DNA from: Herminiimonas sp.
Lineage (GTDB): Bacteria; Pseudomonadota; Gammaproteobacteria; Burkholderiales; Burkholderiaceae_D
NCBI GenBank assembly: GCA_027310305.1
Contig: DAIDBD010000003.1
Location: 1-63,655 of the forward strand
Direction: 5' to 3'
Length of the DNA: 63,655 nt
In this document: positions 8,490 through 16,759 of the stretch, piece after piece
Numbering within the stretch: the first letter of the stretch is position 1
Layout: each line of letters begins with the position of its first letter
Program-made: the position numbers and the translations under genes
Notes under the pieces: model-generated
What the model was told of the DNA's origin: nothing
The model's database searches: none
The model's input: the letters and a program-made list of their open reading frames with translations, nothing else

Positions 8490-11035
8490 ACCACGGCGCG
8501 CACCCCCGCTGGCATCTCGGCCGCTGGCTGCTCGGCGGCGAATGGCGGGCGCATCCGGTACGCGCGTTGGTGGCGATCGGCGCGATCGCGCTCGGCGTCG
8601 CATTGGGTTTTGCGATTCATCTGATCAATGCCGCCGCATTCAATGAATTTTCGGCGGCAGTCAAAAGCCTGTCGGGCCAATCGGATTTGCAGGTGCGCGG
8701 CATGCAAGCGACGTTCGATGAAGCATTCTATCCGCTGCTGGCGCAGCATGGCGGCGTCGCGCTGGCCAGTCCGGTGCTGGAAATCGATGCGGCGGTGCCG
8801 GGAGAAAAAAACGCATTGAAGGTACTCGGGCTCGATATCTTCCGTGCCGCAATGATCGCACCGGATCTGATCGGCGTCCCGGCCGAAAGCAAGCCGTTCG
8901 ACAATCTGTCGGACGACGCGATTTTTCTTTCGCCGGCAGCGATGGAATGGCTGAAAGTCAAGCAAGGCGATGCGCTGCATTTGCGCTCGGGTACGCAAAC
9001 CGTCGCGTTGCGCGTCGCGGGCGGCCTGGTGCGCGCGCGTGCCGGCCAGCGTATCGCCGTGATGGATATCGGCGCGGCGCAATGGCGTTTCGATCGGATC
9101 GGACAACTGTCGCGCATCGAATTGAAATTGACGCAGGGCGTCGGCCGCGACGCCTTGCGGGCCAGCCTGGCGCGAGAGCTGCACGGCAAGCTGCTGGTCA
9201 CCGAAACCGAGGATCAGGAAGCGCGCACCGCGAACATGTCGCGCGCCTATCGCGTCAATCTGAATGTGCTGGCGCTGGTGGCGCTGTTCACCGGCGCGTT
9301 TCTGGTGTTTTCGACTCAGGCGTTATCGGTCATCCGGCGACGCCGGCAATTCGCGCTGCTGCGCGTGATCGGGCTGCCGCGCCGGCAGTTGCTTGGGCAA
9401 ATTCTGGTGGAAGGCGCCATTCTCGGCATCATCGGTTCGCTGCTGGGGCTCGCGCTGGGCTATGCGTTTGCCGCCGCGGCGCTGCATTTTTTCGGCGGCG
9501 ATCTGGGCGGCGGCTATTTTCCGGGCGTGCAGCCGACGGTGCAGTTCAGCGCCGGTGCCGCTGCCATCTTTTTTTGCCTCGGATCCGGCATCGCATTGCT
9601 CGGCAGCGCCAGCCCCGCGTGGGAAGCGGCGCGCGCGAAACCGGCGCAGGCGCTGAAATCCGGCAGCGAAGATGCCGCGCTGTCGAAACTGGCGACGCCG
9701 TGGCCCGGCCTGGCCTGCCTGGCATTGGGCGGCCTGCTGACGCAATTGCCGCCTGTTTTCAATTTGCCGGTGTTCGGCTATCTCGCGGTGGCGTTGCTGC
9801 TGATCGGCGGCATTGCATTGATGCCGCGTTTTTCATCATTCTTTTTTTCATTCGTGGTTGCCATCGTCGCAAGGCGCGTGCCCGGCTTGATATCGGCACT
9901 GACGCTGGCAAGGCTGGCGAATGCGCCGAATCAGGCATCGATCGCATTGGGCGGCGTGCTGTCGAGCTTCAGCCTGATGGTGGCGATGGCGATCATGGTG
10001 TCGAGTTTCCGGATATCGGTCGATGACTGGCTCACGCAAGTGCTGGCCGCCGATCTCTATCTGCGGTCGGCGGTCGGCGGCGATACCGGCGCGTTGCAGC
10101 CGGATGAGCAAAAACAGATCGCCGCCGCGCCCGGCATTGCCCGCGTCGACTTCCTGCGGTCGTTGCAGCTGACGCTGGCCCCGGCGCGTCCGGCGGTCGC
10201 GCTGATTGCCCGACCGATCGACGCGCTCGATCCCGGCAAGACCCTGCCGCTTACCGGCCAGGTAATCGCGGCCGGTGCGCTGCCGAGCGGCGCGCTGCCG
10301 GTCTGGGTGTCGGAAGCGATGGTCGATCTGTACGGCTATGCGGTCGGCAAAACGGTAACGCTGCCGATCGGCGGCATGCCGCGCGACTTCATCGTGGCCG
10401 GCATCTGGCGCGACTATGCGCGACAATCGGGCTCGATACAGATGCGCCTGTCCGATTACCGGATGCTGTCGGGCGACGACAAGGTCAATGATGCGGCGAT
10501 CTGGCTGCAGCCGGGTGCAACCGCCGCGCAAGCGATCGCTGCATTGAAACGGCTGCCGTTCGGCAGCGCGCTGGAATTTTCCGAGCCGGGCGAAATCCGT
10601 GCGATCAGCCTGAAGATTTTCGACCGCAGTTTTGCCGTGACTTACCTGCTGGAAGCGGTTGCCGTGATCATCGGGCTGTTCGGCATTGCCGCCACATTTT
10701 CGGCGCAAACGCTGGCGCGTGCCAAGGAGTTCGGCATGCTGCGGCATATCGGCGTGACGCGGCGGCAGATTCTCGGCGGGCTTGCAGCCGAAGGCGGCTT
10801 GCTGACGGCGGCCGGCATCGCGGTCGGTTTCGCGCTGGGCTGGCTGATCAGTTTGATTCTGGTGTTCATCGTGAATCCGCAATCGTTTCACTGGACGATG
10901 CGGTTGCATATGCCGTGGGGCCTGCTGTTCTCGGTGACGGCGGTATTGCTGGTGTCGGCGGCGCTCACCGCGCTGGTGTCGGGGCGCTATGCGGTGTCGG
11001 GAAATGCGGTTCGCGCGGTACGGGAGGATTGGTGA
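8486..11035 (+). CDS. FtsX/MacB-like ABC permease (double-module)
   Basis: 849 residues. Large inner-membrane permease with two FtsX modules. There is an N-terminal TM helix near residues 15-45 and a periplasmic domain of about 200 residues. Then come a TM triplet near 250-370, a second TM pair near 420-510 with another periplasmic domain, and a C-terminal TM triplet near 710-840. Paralogous LRVIGLPRRQLLGQILVEG and LRHIGVTRRQILGG stretches mark the two modules. The ATG overlaps the ATPase stop (ATGA). The arrangement ATPase - fused permease - lipocalin-like secreted protein resembles AttEFGH-type systems; the cargo is unknown. Confidence 0.87.
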   Translation: MNHGAHPRWHLGRWLLGGEWRAHPVRALVAIGAIALGVALGFAIHLINAAAFNEFSAAVKSLSGQSDLQVRGMQATFDEAFYPLLAQHGGVALASPVLEIDAAVPGEKNALKVLGLDIFRAAMIAPDLIGVPAESKPFDNLSDDAIFLSPAAMEWLKVKQGDALHLRSGTQTVALRVAGGLVRARAGQRIAVMDIGAAQWRFDRIGQLSRIELKLTQGVGRDALRASLARELHGKLLVTETEDQEARTANMSRAYRVNLNVLALVALFTGAFLVFSTQALSVIRRRRQFALLRVIGLPRRQLLGQILVEGAILGIIGSLLGLALGYAFAAAALHFFGGDLGGGYFPGVQPTVQFSAGAAAIFFCLGSGIALLGSASPAWEAARAKPAQALKSGSEDAALSKLATPWPGLACLALGGLLTQLPPVFNLPVFGYLAVALLLIGGIALMPRFSSFFFSFVVAIVARRVPGLISALTLARLANAPNQASIALGGVLSSFSLMVAMAIMVSSFRISVDDWLTQVLAADLYLRSAVGGDTGALQPDEQKQIAAAPGIARVDFLRSLQLTLAPARPAVALIARPIDALDPGKTLPLTGQVIAAGALPSGALPVWVSEAMVDLYGYAVGKTVTLPIGGMPRDFIVAGIWRDYARQSGSIQMRLSDYRMLSGDDKVNDAAIWLQPGATAAQAIAALKRLPFGSALEFSEPGEIRAISLKIFDRSFAVTYLLEAVAVIIGLFGIAATFSAQTLARAKEFGMLRHIGVTRRQILGGLAAEGGLLTAAGIAVGFALGWLISLILVFIVNPQSFHWTMRLHMPWGLLFSVTAVLLVSAALTALVSGRYAVSGNAVRAVREDW

Positions 11036-12117
11036 TGACAGGGTGTTTTATTTTCAGGATATTATTTTCCCTACTGATTTCTTCTGCCGCCTGTGCTTTC
11101 GCCGCATCGCCGCAGTTTTCACCAGTCTTGCCGGATAAGCCGATGACGTTTCCGCAGGATTTCGGCGCCCATCCCGGCTTCCGCACCGAATGGTGGTACG
11201 CAACCGGCTGGCTGGAAACGCCGGACAAAAAACCGCTCGGCTTTCAGATCACGTTTTTCCGTTCCGCCACCGACCACGACCCGGCGAATCCGAGCCGCTT
11301 CGCGCCGAAGCAACTGATCATCGCGCATGCGGCGCTGTCCGATCCAGCCATTGGGAAACTGCTGCACGATCAGAAAAGCGCACGCGAAGGCTTCGGCCTG
11401 GCTTATGCAAAGAAAGGCAATACCGATGTAAAGGTAGACGACTGGCGCCTGATACGCGATGCCGGCGGCCGCTATCAGGCGACGGTGAAAGCGCGCGACT
11501 TCACGCTGACGCTGTCATTGACGCCGTCGCAGCCGCCGATGCGGCAAGGCGATGACGGCTTTTCGCGCAAAGGGCCGCAGCCGAATCAGGCCAGTTACTA
11601 CTACAGCGAACCGCAACTGCGCGTCACCGGTACCGTCACCCGCAACGGCAAACCGGTTGCTGTCACCGGCAGCGCATGGCTCGACCATGAATGGTCCACC
11701 AGCGTGCTGGACGCGGATGCCGCCGGCTGGGACTGGGTCGGCGCCAATCTGGATGACGGTTCGGCGCTGATGGCATTCCGGATTCGCAGCAAGAGCGGTG
11801 GTAAGCTGTGGGCCCACGCCGCGCTGCGCGACGCTGCCGGGCGCATCACGCAATTCAAACCGGACGATGTACGCTTCAACGCCGACCGCATGTGGCGCTC
11901 GCCGCGCACTAATGCCGCTTATCCGGTTGCGACCACCATACAAACCGGCGCGATCCGGTGGCAACTGACGCCATTGCAAGACGATCAGGAACTCGATTCG
12001 CGGCAATCGACCGGCGCGGTTTACTGGGAAGGCGCGGTCAGGATCGCCCGCGATGGAAAACCGGCCGGCCGCGGCTATCTCGAAATGACCGGCTATGTAA
12101 AACCACTCAAACTATGA
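11035..12117 (+). CDS. AttH/CrtC-like secreted lipocalin-domain protein
   Basis: 360 residues from the ATG at 11035, which overlaps the permease stop (ATGA). The frame extends upstream only inside the permease gene. A signal peptide is visible (hydrophobic ILFSLLISSAACAFA, then AASPQF). The body has hallmarks of the AttH/carotenoid 1,2-hydratase-like double lipocalin family: EWWYATGWLE near the N terminus, GSAWLDHEWSTSVLDADAAGWDW in the middle and the C-terminal GAVYWEGAVRI. It is the likely periplasmic or exported partner of the LolD/FtsX pair. No enzymatic function can be assigned. A carotenoid role is unsupported here, as no crt genes are nearby. Confidence 0.85.
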   Translation: MTGCFIFRILFSLLISSAACAFAASPQFSPVLPDKPMTFPQDFGAHPGFRTEWWYATGWLETPDKKPLGFQITFFRSATDHDPANPSRFAPKQLIIAHAALSDPAIGKLLHDQKSAREGFGLAYAKKGNTDVKVDDWRLIRDAGGRYQATVKARDFTLTLSLTPSQPPMRQGDDGFSRKGPQPNQASYYYSEPQLRVTGTVTRNGKPVAVTGSAWLDHEWSTSVLDADAAGWDWVGANLDDGSALMAFRIRSKSGGKLWAHAALRDAAGRITQFKPDDVRFNADRMWRSPRTNAAYPVATTIQTGAIRWQLTPLQDDQELDSRQSTGAVYWEGAVRIARDGKPAGRGYLEMTGYVKPLKL

Positions 12118-13901
12118 CATCGACACGTTCAAAAGCACCGCAAAAAGCCAGCCTGGCGACACTGGCCGGCCTGTTTCCATTCCTGAAACCCTACAAGCGC
12201 CAATTCCTGCTGGCCGGCATGGCATTGCTGGTTGCCGCCTGCGCCACGCTTGCGGTGCCGTATGCGTTCAAGCAAATGATCGATCTCGGGTTCGGCGCCG
12301 CCGGCGCAAAAAGCGCCGAGCACATCGATCTGTATTTCATCGCGCTGTTCGCGGTCGCCTGCGTGCTTGCGGTGGCGACCGCGGCCCGCTTTTACATGGT
12401 GTCGTGGCTTGGCGAACGCGTCACCGCCGACATCCGCACTGCCGTTTATTCGCATGTCGTAGCGCAAAGCCCGCAGTTTTTCGAGACCGCGCAAACCGGT
12501 GAAGTGCTGTCGCGGCTGACCACCGACACGACGCTGATCCAGGCGATCGTCGGCACCAGCATTTCGATGGCCTTGCGCAATGTGCTGCTGTTCGTCGGCG
12601 GCCTGGCCATGCTGTTCGTGACCAGCGTCAAATTGTCGTCGATCATCCTGATCATGCTGCTGGTCGTGGTGCTGCCGATCGTGCTGTTCGGACGCCGCGT
12701 GCGCAAACTGTCGCGCGATTCGCAGGACCGGATCGCCGATGCGTCCGCGCTGGCGGGCGAGATTTTGAACGCGATGCCGACGGTGCAGGCCTTCACCCAC
12801 GAGAAAATCGAAGCGAACCGGTTTGGCTCTTCTGTTGAAAGTGCATTCAAGACGGCGGTGCAACGGATACGCGCCCGCGCATCGCTGACGCTGATCGCGA
12901 TTCTGCTGGTGTTCGGCGCCATCGTGTTCGTGCTGTGGATGGGCGCGCACGCGGTCGTGCAAGGCACGATGACCGGCGGCGAGCTTGGACAATTCATCCT
13001 GTACGCCACCATCGTGGCCGGTGCGATCGGCGCGTTGTCGGAAGTATTGGGCGAAGCGCAGCGCGCGGCAGGCGCCACCGAACGGTTGCTGGAATTGCTG
13101 GCCGCGGATTCGCCGGTCCAGTCGCCGGCACAGCCGAAACCTTTGCCGCCGCGCACCGAAGCCGGCGCGGCGCTGAGGCTGGCCGATGTGCGGTTCCATT
13201 ACCCTTCGCGCCCGCAAACCGAGGCGCTGTCGAATCTGTCGGTTGCCATTGCAGCCGGTGAAACCGTCGCCATCGTCGGGCCGTCCGGCGCCGGCAAGAC
13301 CACGCTGTTTCAATTGCTGTTGCGCTTTTACGATCCGCAGCACGGATTGATTACGCTGGACGGTGTCGATATCAGGCAACTCGATCTGCACACGCTGCGC
13401 AATGCAATCGGTATCGTGCCGCAGGACACGATCATTTTTTCCGCGAATGCGATCGACAATATTCGCTACGGCCGGGCCGATGCAACCGACGCCGAGGTGA
13501 TCGCCGCAGCGAAAATGGCGGCGGCGCATGAATTCATTGCAAAACTGCCGGAAGGCTATCAATCGTTCCTCGGCGAGCGTGGCGTGCGGCTGTCGGGCGG
13601 ACAACGCCAGCGCATTGCGATCGCCCGGGCATTGCTGAAGAATCCGCCGCTGCTGTTGCTGGATGAGGCGACCAGCGCGCTGGATGCGGAATCCGAGCGG
13701 CTGGTGCAGAGCGCGCTGGAAGCGGCGATGGTTGGACGGACCACGCTGGTCATCGCGCATCGGCTCGCGACGGTGCAGCGTGCCGATCGGATTCTGGTGA
13801 TGGAGCATGGGCATGTTGTTGAAACGGGGACGCATGCGTCGCTGGTGGCGCAGGGTGGGTTGTATGCGAGCTTGGCGGCGTTGCAGTTTTCGCAGGATTG
13901 A
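12114..13901 (+). CDS. ABCB-type exporter, fused membrane and ATPase domains
   Basis: 595 residues from the ATG at 12114, overlapping the lipocalin stop (ATGA). The N-terminal half has six TM helices of the exporter type (about residues 20-320). The C-terminal half is an ATPase with Walker A GPSGAGKTT at about 389, signature LSGGQRQRIAIARAL and Walker B LLLLDEATSALD, then the switch His in VIAHRLAT. It is half-size, so it acts as a homodimer. It resembles BmrA/MsbA-like lipid or drug exporters but cannot be called MsbA: the LPS partner genes are missing. It is the last gene of the train starting at 4287 and is followed at once by the long palindrome. Confidence 0.87.
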   Translation: MTSTRSKAPQKASLATLAGLFPFLKPYKRQFLLAGMALLVAACATLAVPYAFKQMIDLGFGAAGAKSAEHIDLYFIALFAVACVLAVATAARFYMVSWLGERVTADIRTAVYSHVVAQSPQFFETAQTGEVLSRLTTDTTLIQAIVGTSISMALRNVLLFVGGLAMLFVTSVKLSSIILIMLLVVVLPIVLFGRRVRKLSRDSQDRIADASALAGEILNAMPTVQAFTHEKIEANRFGSSVESAFKTAVQRIRARASLTLIAILLVFGAIVFVLWMGAHAVVQGTMTGGELGQFILYATIVAGAIGALSEVLGEAQRAAGATERLLELLAADSPVQSPAQPKPLPPRTEAGAALRLADVRFHYPSRPQTEALSNLSVAIAAGETVAIVGPSGAGKTTLFQLLLRFYDPQHGLITLDGVDIRQLDLHTLRNAIGIVPQDTIIFSANAIDNIRYGRADATDAEVIAAAKMAAAHEFIAKLPEGYQSFLGERGVRLSGGQRQRIAIARALLKNPPLLLLDEATSALDAESERLVQSALEAAMVGRTTLVIAHRLATVQRADRILVMEHGHVVETGTHASLVAQGGLYASLAALQFSQD

Positions 13902-13910
13902 GGTTTCTTT

Positions 13911-14518
13911 CGTTGATTAATTGGGTTGGGCTTCGTGGAGGCTGGCCGGGGGTAGCCCGGCGGCTACTCACTTTCTTTGTCTCGCCAAAGAAAGTAAGCA
14001 AAGAAAGGCGGCCCCTACAAAGCGCCCTTCGGGTTCCCGCGAGCGTGACAACCAAAGCGGGAAGTGAAACGAACTCGCTGCGCTCAAACATGTTTCACTT
14101 CTGATCCGCTTTGACTGCCACGCTCGCGGCGCTTCGCCAAGGGTTTAACGTCAACGTCAAAACCAAAAATCAAAAGCTAAAAGCAAAACCAAAGTCAAAA
14201 CCAGCCCATTCGACTGACAACGTACATGCACCGGTTTATCGGTGAAACACTGGTTTTAGTTTTGGTTTTGGTTTTGACGTACCACCGCTTGAGACGCTGC
14301 CGTTTGGGCGGGGCGAAAAATGGATCAGAAACGAAACATGTCTGAGCGCAGCGAGTTCGTTTCGTTTCCCATTTTTTGCCCCGCCCAAACGGGAACCCGA
14401 AGGGCAGCGTCTTGCGGTCGCCTTCTTTTGCTTACTTTTCTTGGCGAGACAAGAAAAGTGAGTAGCCGCCGGGCTACCCCCGGCTACTCACCACGAAGCC
14501 CACCCCCATTAATCAACG
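13911..14518. repeat. nested long imperfect palindrome, about 608 bp
   Basis: The whole 745-base gap between the exporter and thyA is dominated by one structure. The outer arms, 13911-14038 and 14392-14518, are near-perfect inverted copies containing TAGCCCGGCGGCTACTCAC and a CTCGCCAAGAAA-like block. Inner arms near 14066-14108 and 14319-14363 are a second inverted pair (GAAACGAACTCGCTGCGCTC). At the centre are A- and CCAAAA-rich runs and their T/GGTTTT-rich complements (about 14158-14280). Short open frames here are by-products of the repeats. Similar intergenic palindromes are common in Burkholderiales, but the full nested unit is notable. Confidence 0.9.
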
Positions 14519-14647
14519 CATAAACCCAACCACTAGATATTCGTTATCCAGATACCAACTCAGCCTCACAAAAATTCAGTTTCCCCATGACTAAAAGTCC
14601 CATCCAATAACTCGGTAAAATAACGCCATTCCAAGGAAACCACCCCC

Positions 14648-15442
14648 ATGCGCCAATACCTCGACTTCATGCGCCATGTCTACGAACACGGCACCGAAAA
14701 AACCGACCGCACCGGCACCGGCACCCGCTCGGTATTCGGCTACCAGATGCGCTTCAATCTGCAGGACGGTTTCCCGCTGCTGACCACCAAAAAACTGCAC
14801 CTGAAATCGATCATCCACGAACTCATCTGGTTCCTCGCCGGCTCGACCAACATCAAATACCTGAAAGATAACGGCGTATCGATCTGGGACGACTGGGCCG
14901 ATCCGGAAGGCAATCTGGGGCCGATCTACGGTTACCAGTGGCGTTCGTGGCCGGCACCGAACGGCCAGCATATCGACCAGATCACGCAAGTGGTCGATCA
15001 GATCAAGAACCATCCCGATTCGCGCCGCATGATCGTGTCGGCCTGGAACGTGGCCGATATCCCGCAAATGAAACTGCCGCCGTGCCACGCCTTTTTCCAG
15101 TTCTATGTCGCCGATGGAAAATTGTCGTGCCAGTTGTATCAGCGCAGCGCCGACATCTTTCTCGGCGTGCCGTTCAATATTGCATCGTACGCATTGCTGA
15201 CGCACATGATGGCCGAACAAACCGGGCTTGCGGCCGGCGACTTCGTCTGGACCGGCGGCGATTGCCACCTGTATTCGAATCACATGGAGCAGGTGCGGGA
15301 ACAACTATCGCGCACGCCGTATTCACTGCCGAAGCTGGTCATCAGGCGCAAGCCGGAATCCATCTTCGATTACAAATTCGAGGATTTCGAGATTACCGGT
15401 TACCAGTCGCATTCGCACATCAAGGCGCCGGTCGCGGTATGA
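14648..15442 (+). CDS. thyA: thymidylate synthase
   Basis: 264 residues, the usual length of bacterial ThyA. Methylates dUMP to dTMP with methylenetetrahydrofolate. The active-site cysteine is in [12 protein letters not shown], folate/dUMP contacts are [19 protein letters not shown], and the C-terminal IKAPVAV is the family's conserved tail. AAGGA at 14632-14636 serves as ribosome site. Its stop overlaps the folA start, so the dihydrofolate it produces is handled by the next gene. Confidence 0.98.
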   Translation: MRQYLDFMRHVYEHGTEKTDRTGTGTRSVFGYQMRFNLQDGFPLLTTKKLHLKSIIHELIWFLAGSTNIKYLKDNGVSIWDDWADPEGNLGPIYGYQWRSWPAPNGQHIDQITQVVDQIKNHPDSRRMIVSAWNVADIPQMKLPPCHAFFQFYVADGKLSCQLYQRSADIFLGVPFNIASYALLTHMMAEQTGLAAGDFVWTGGDCHLYSNHMEQVREQLSRTPYSLPKLVIRRKPESIFDYKFEDFEITGYQSHSHIKAPVAV

Positions 15443-15933
15443 CCATGCAACCTCGCCTGACCATCATCGTCGCCACCGACAGCCGGCGCGGCATCGGCAT
15501 CGACAACGCGCTGCCCTGGCGCTTGCCGGAAGATCTGGCGCACTTCAAGCGCACCACGTCCGGCCATCCGATCATCATGGGACGCAAGACGTTCGAGTCG
15601 ATCGGCCGGCCGCTGCCGGACCGGCGCAACATTGTCATCACGCGCAATCCAATCTGGCGGCATGACGGTGTTGACACCGCGACATCGGTTGACGCCGCAG
15701 CCGCGTTGGCGGGCGATGCCGAAGCCTTCGTCATCGGCGGTGCGCAGATTTATGTTGAAGCACTGCCGCGCGTCGATCGGCTCATGGTGACCGAAATTGA
15801 CAAGGCATTCGATTGCGATACTTTTTTCCCGAAAATAAATATGCAGCAATGGCAGGAAATCGCACGCGAACAGCGCCATTCTGTGCAAAATGGATTCGAT
15901 TTTGCATTCGTCACTTACGAACGGAAGGAATGA
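15439..15933 (+). CDS. folA: dihydrofolate reductase
   Basis: 164 residues from the ATG at 15439, which overlaps the thyA stop (ATGA); an in-frame ATG at 15445 is an alternative. Reduces dihydrofolate to tetrahydrofolate with NADPH. Seen are [20 protein letters not shown] with the W-x-x-P-x-D/E catalytic loop, [20 protein letters not shown] and the C-terminal [12 protein letters not shown] nucleotide-binding motif. The frame is open upstream inside thyA; that part is not coding. Confidence 0.97.
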   Translation: MTMQPRLTIIVATDSRRGIGIDNALPWRLPEDLAHFKRTTSGHPIIMGRKTFESIGRPLPDRRNIVITRNPIWRHDGVDTATSVDAAAALAGDAEAFVIGGAQIYVEALPRVDRLMVTEIDKAFDCDTFFPKINMQQWQEIAREQRHSVQNGFDFAFVTYERKE

Positions 15934-15935
15934 CG

Positions 15936-16505
15936 ATGTCAGGAGACGGTTTTCATGTGCATGGACCGCACGATCACGCGCTGGAGCATGCCGCGCATGA
16001 CGGCGATGATTTCTCAAGCAAGATCGCGGTGACGACGGCGATTCTGGCCACCGTCGGCGCATTGTTCGGCTATCTCGCCGGCGCCACGCAAAACGATGCG
16101 GCGATGTTCAAGAATAATGCCGCCATCAAAAAGACCGAAGCCGCTAACCAGTGGAATTACTATCAGGCCAAATCCAACAAGCAGAATCTGGCTGAACTGG
16201 CGATGACGCTGCCCGGTACCGATCCTGAAAAATACAAGTCCGAAGTGGTCCGTTACAAGACCGAGAAGGAAGGCATCAAGAAGGATGCGGAAAAACTGGA
16301 AGCGGCCTCGCTCGACTGGGATAAAAAATCGGATGAATCGATGCACCGGCACCATCGCTGGGCGCTCGCCACGACGGTAGAGCAGGTTGCGATTGCATTG
16401 GCCGCAATCGCCTTGCTGACGCGGAAGAAATGGCTGCAATTCGGCGTTTACGGCGTTGCTGCGGCAGGCATCCTGCTTGGCGTTCTCGCGTGGCTGCAGC
16501 TCTGA
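15936..16505 (+). CDS. DUF4337-family membrane protein
   Basis: 189 residues from the ATG at 15936, with GGAAGGA at 15923-15929. The N terminus is His-rich (HVHGPHDHALEHAAHDGDD). A TM segment at about 30-50 (VTTAILATVGALFGYLAGA) is followed by a charged, probably helical stretch (KKTEAANQWNYYQAKSNKQNLAEL). Two further TM segments close the protein (VEQVAIALAAIALLT and FGVYGVAAAGILLGVLAWL). This pattern matches the uncharacterised DUF4337 family. It starts 2 bases after folA but has no obvious functional link to it. Confidence 0.8.
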   Translation: MSGDGFHVHGPHDHALEHAAHDGDDFSSKIAVTTAILATVGALFGYLAGATQNDAAMFKNNAAIKKTEAANQWNYYQAKSNKQNLAELAMTLPGTDPEKYKSEVVRYKTEKEGIKKDAEKLEAASLDWDKKSDESMHRHHRWALATTVEQVAIALAAIALLTRKKWLQFGVYGVAAAGILLGVLAWLQL

Positions 16506-16550
16506 TGCGGTTGCAGCAGATCTGCGGCGCCGTTCGGCGGCGCAGGCGCA

Positions 16551-16590
16551 ACTAGTGGTGTGCTTCGCAATTGATCGAACACACCACTAG
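16551..16590. terminator. strong hairpin after the DUF4337 gene
   Basis: A perfect 11-bp stem, CTAGTGGTGTG at 16552-16562 with its complement at 16580-16590, extends inward through TTCG/CGAA. No T-run follows, so it may be a factor-assisted terminator, an RNA-stabilising structure or a small repeat. Confidence 0.55.
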
Positions 16591-16759
16591 CGTTGGCAAA
16601 ATAACATTGCTGCAATATCGAGATTGACAAAACCCCGATATCTTCTACATTTCCCCCATATCACCTTCATATCTGCGAAAATTCCGCTTTTGATTTTCGG
16701 CGCGCAAGCGGTTGTTGCCGCGGCTGGCCCGAGCTCTCATCCCGCTCTCAGGAGACCTC

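Noticed and set aside
12129-13835. 568-residue open frame on the minus strand
   Set aside because: It lies opposite the ABCB exporter, is rich in Arg, His and Gln in the way typical of antisense frames of GC-rich genes, and has no recognisable domain.
13898-14523. Small ORFs on both strands in the repeat region
   Set aside because: They arise from the inverted repeats and mirror each other; none has a domain or a good start.
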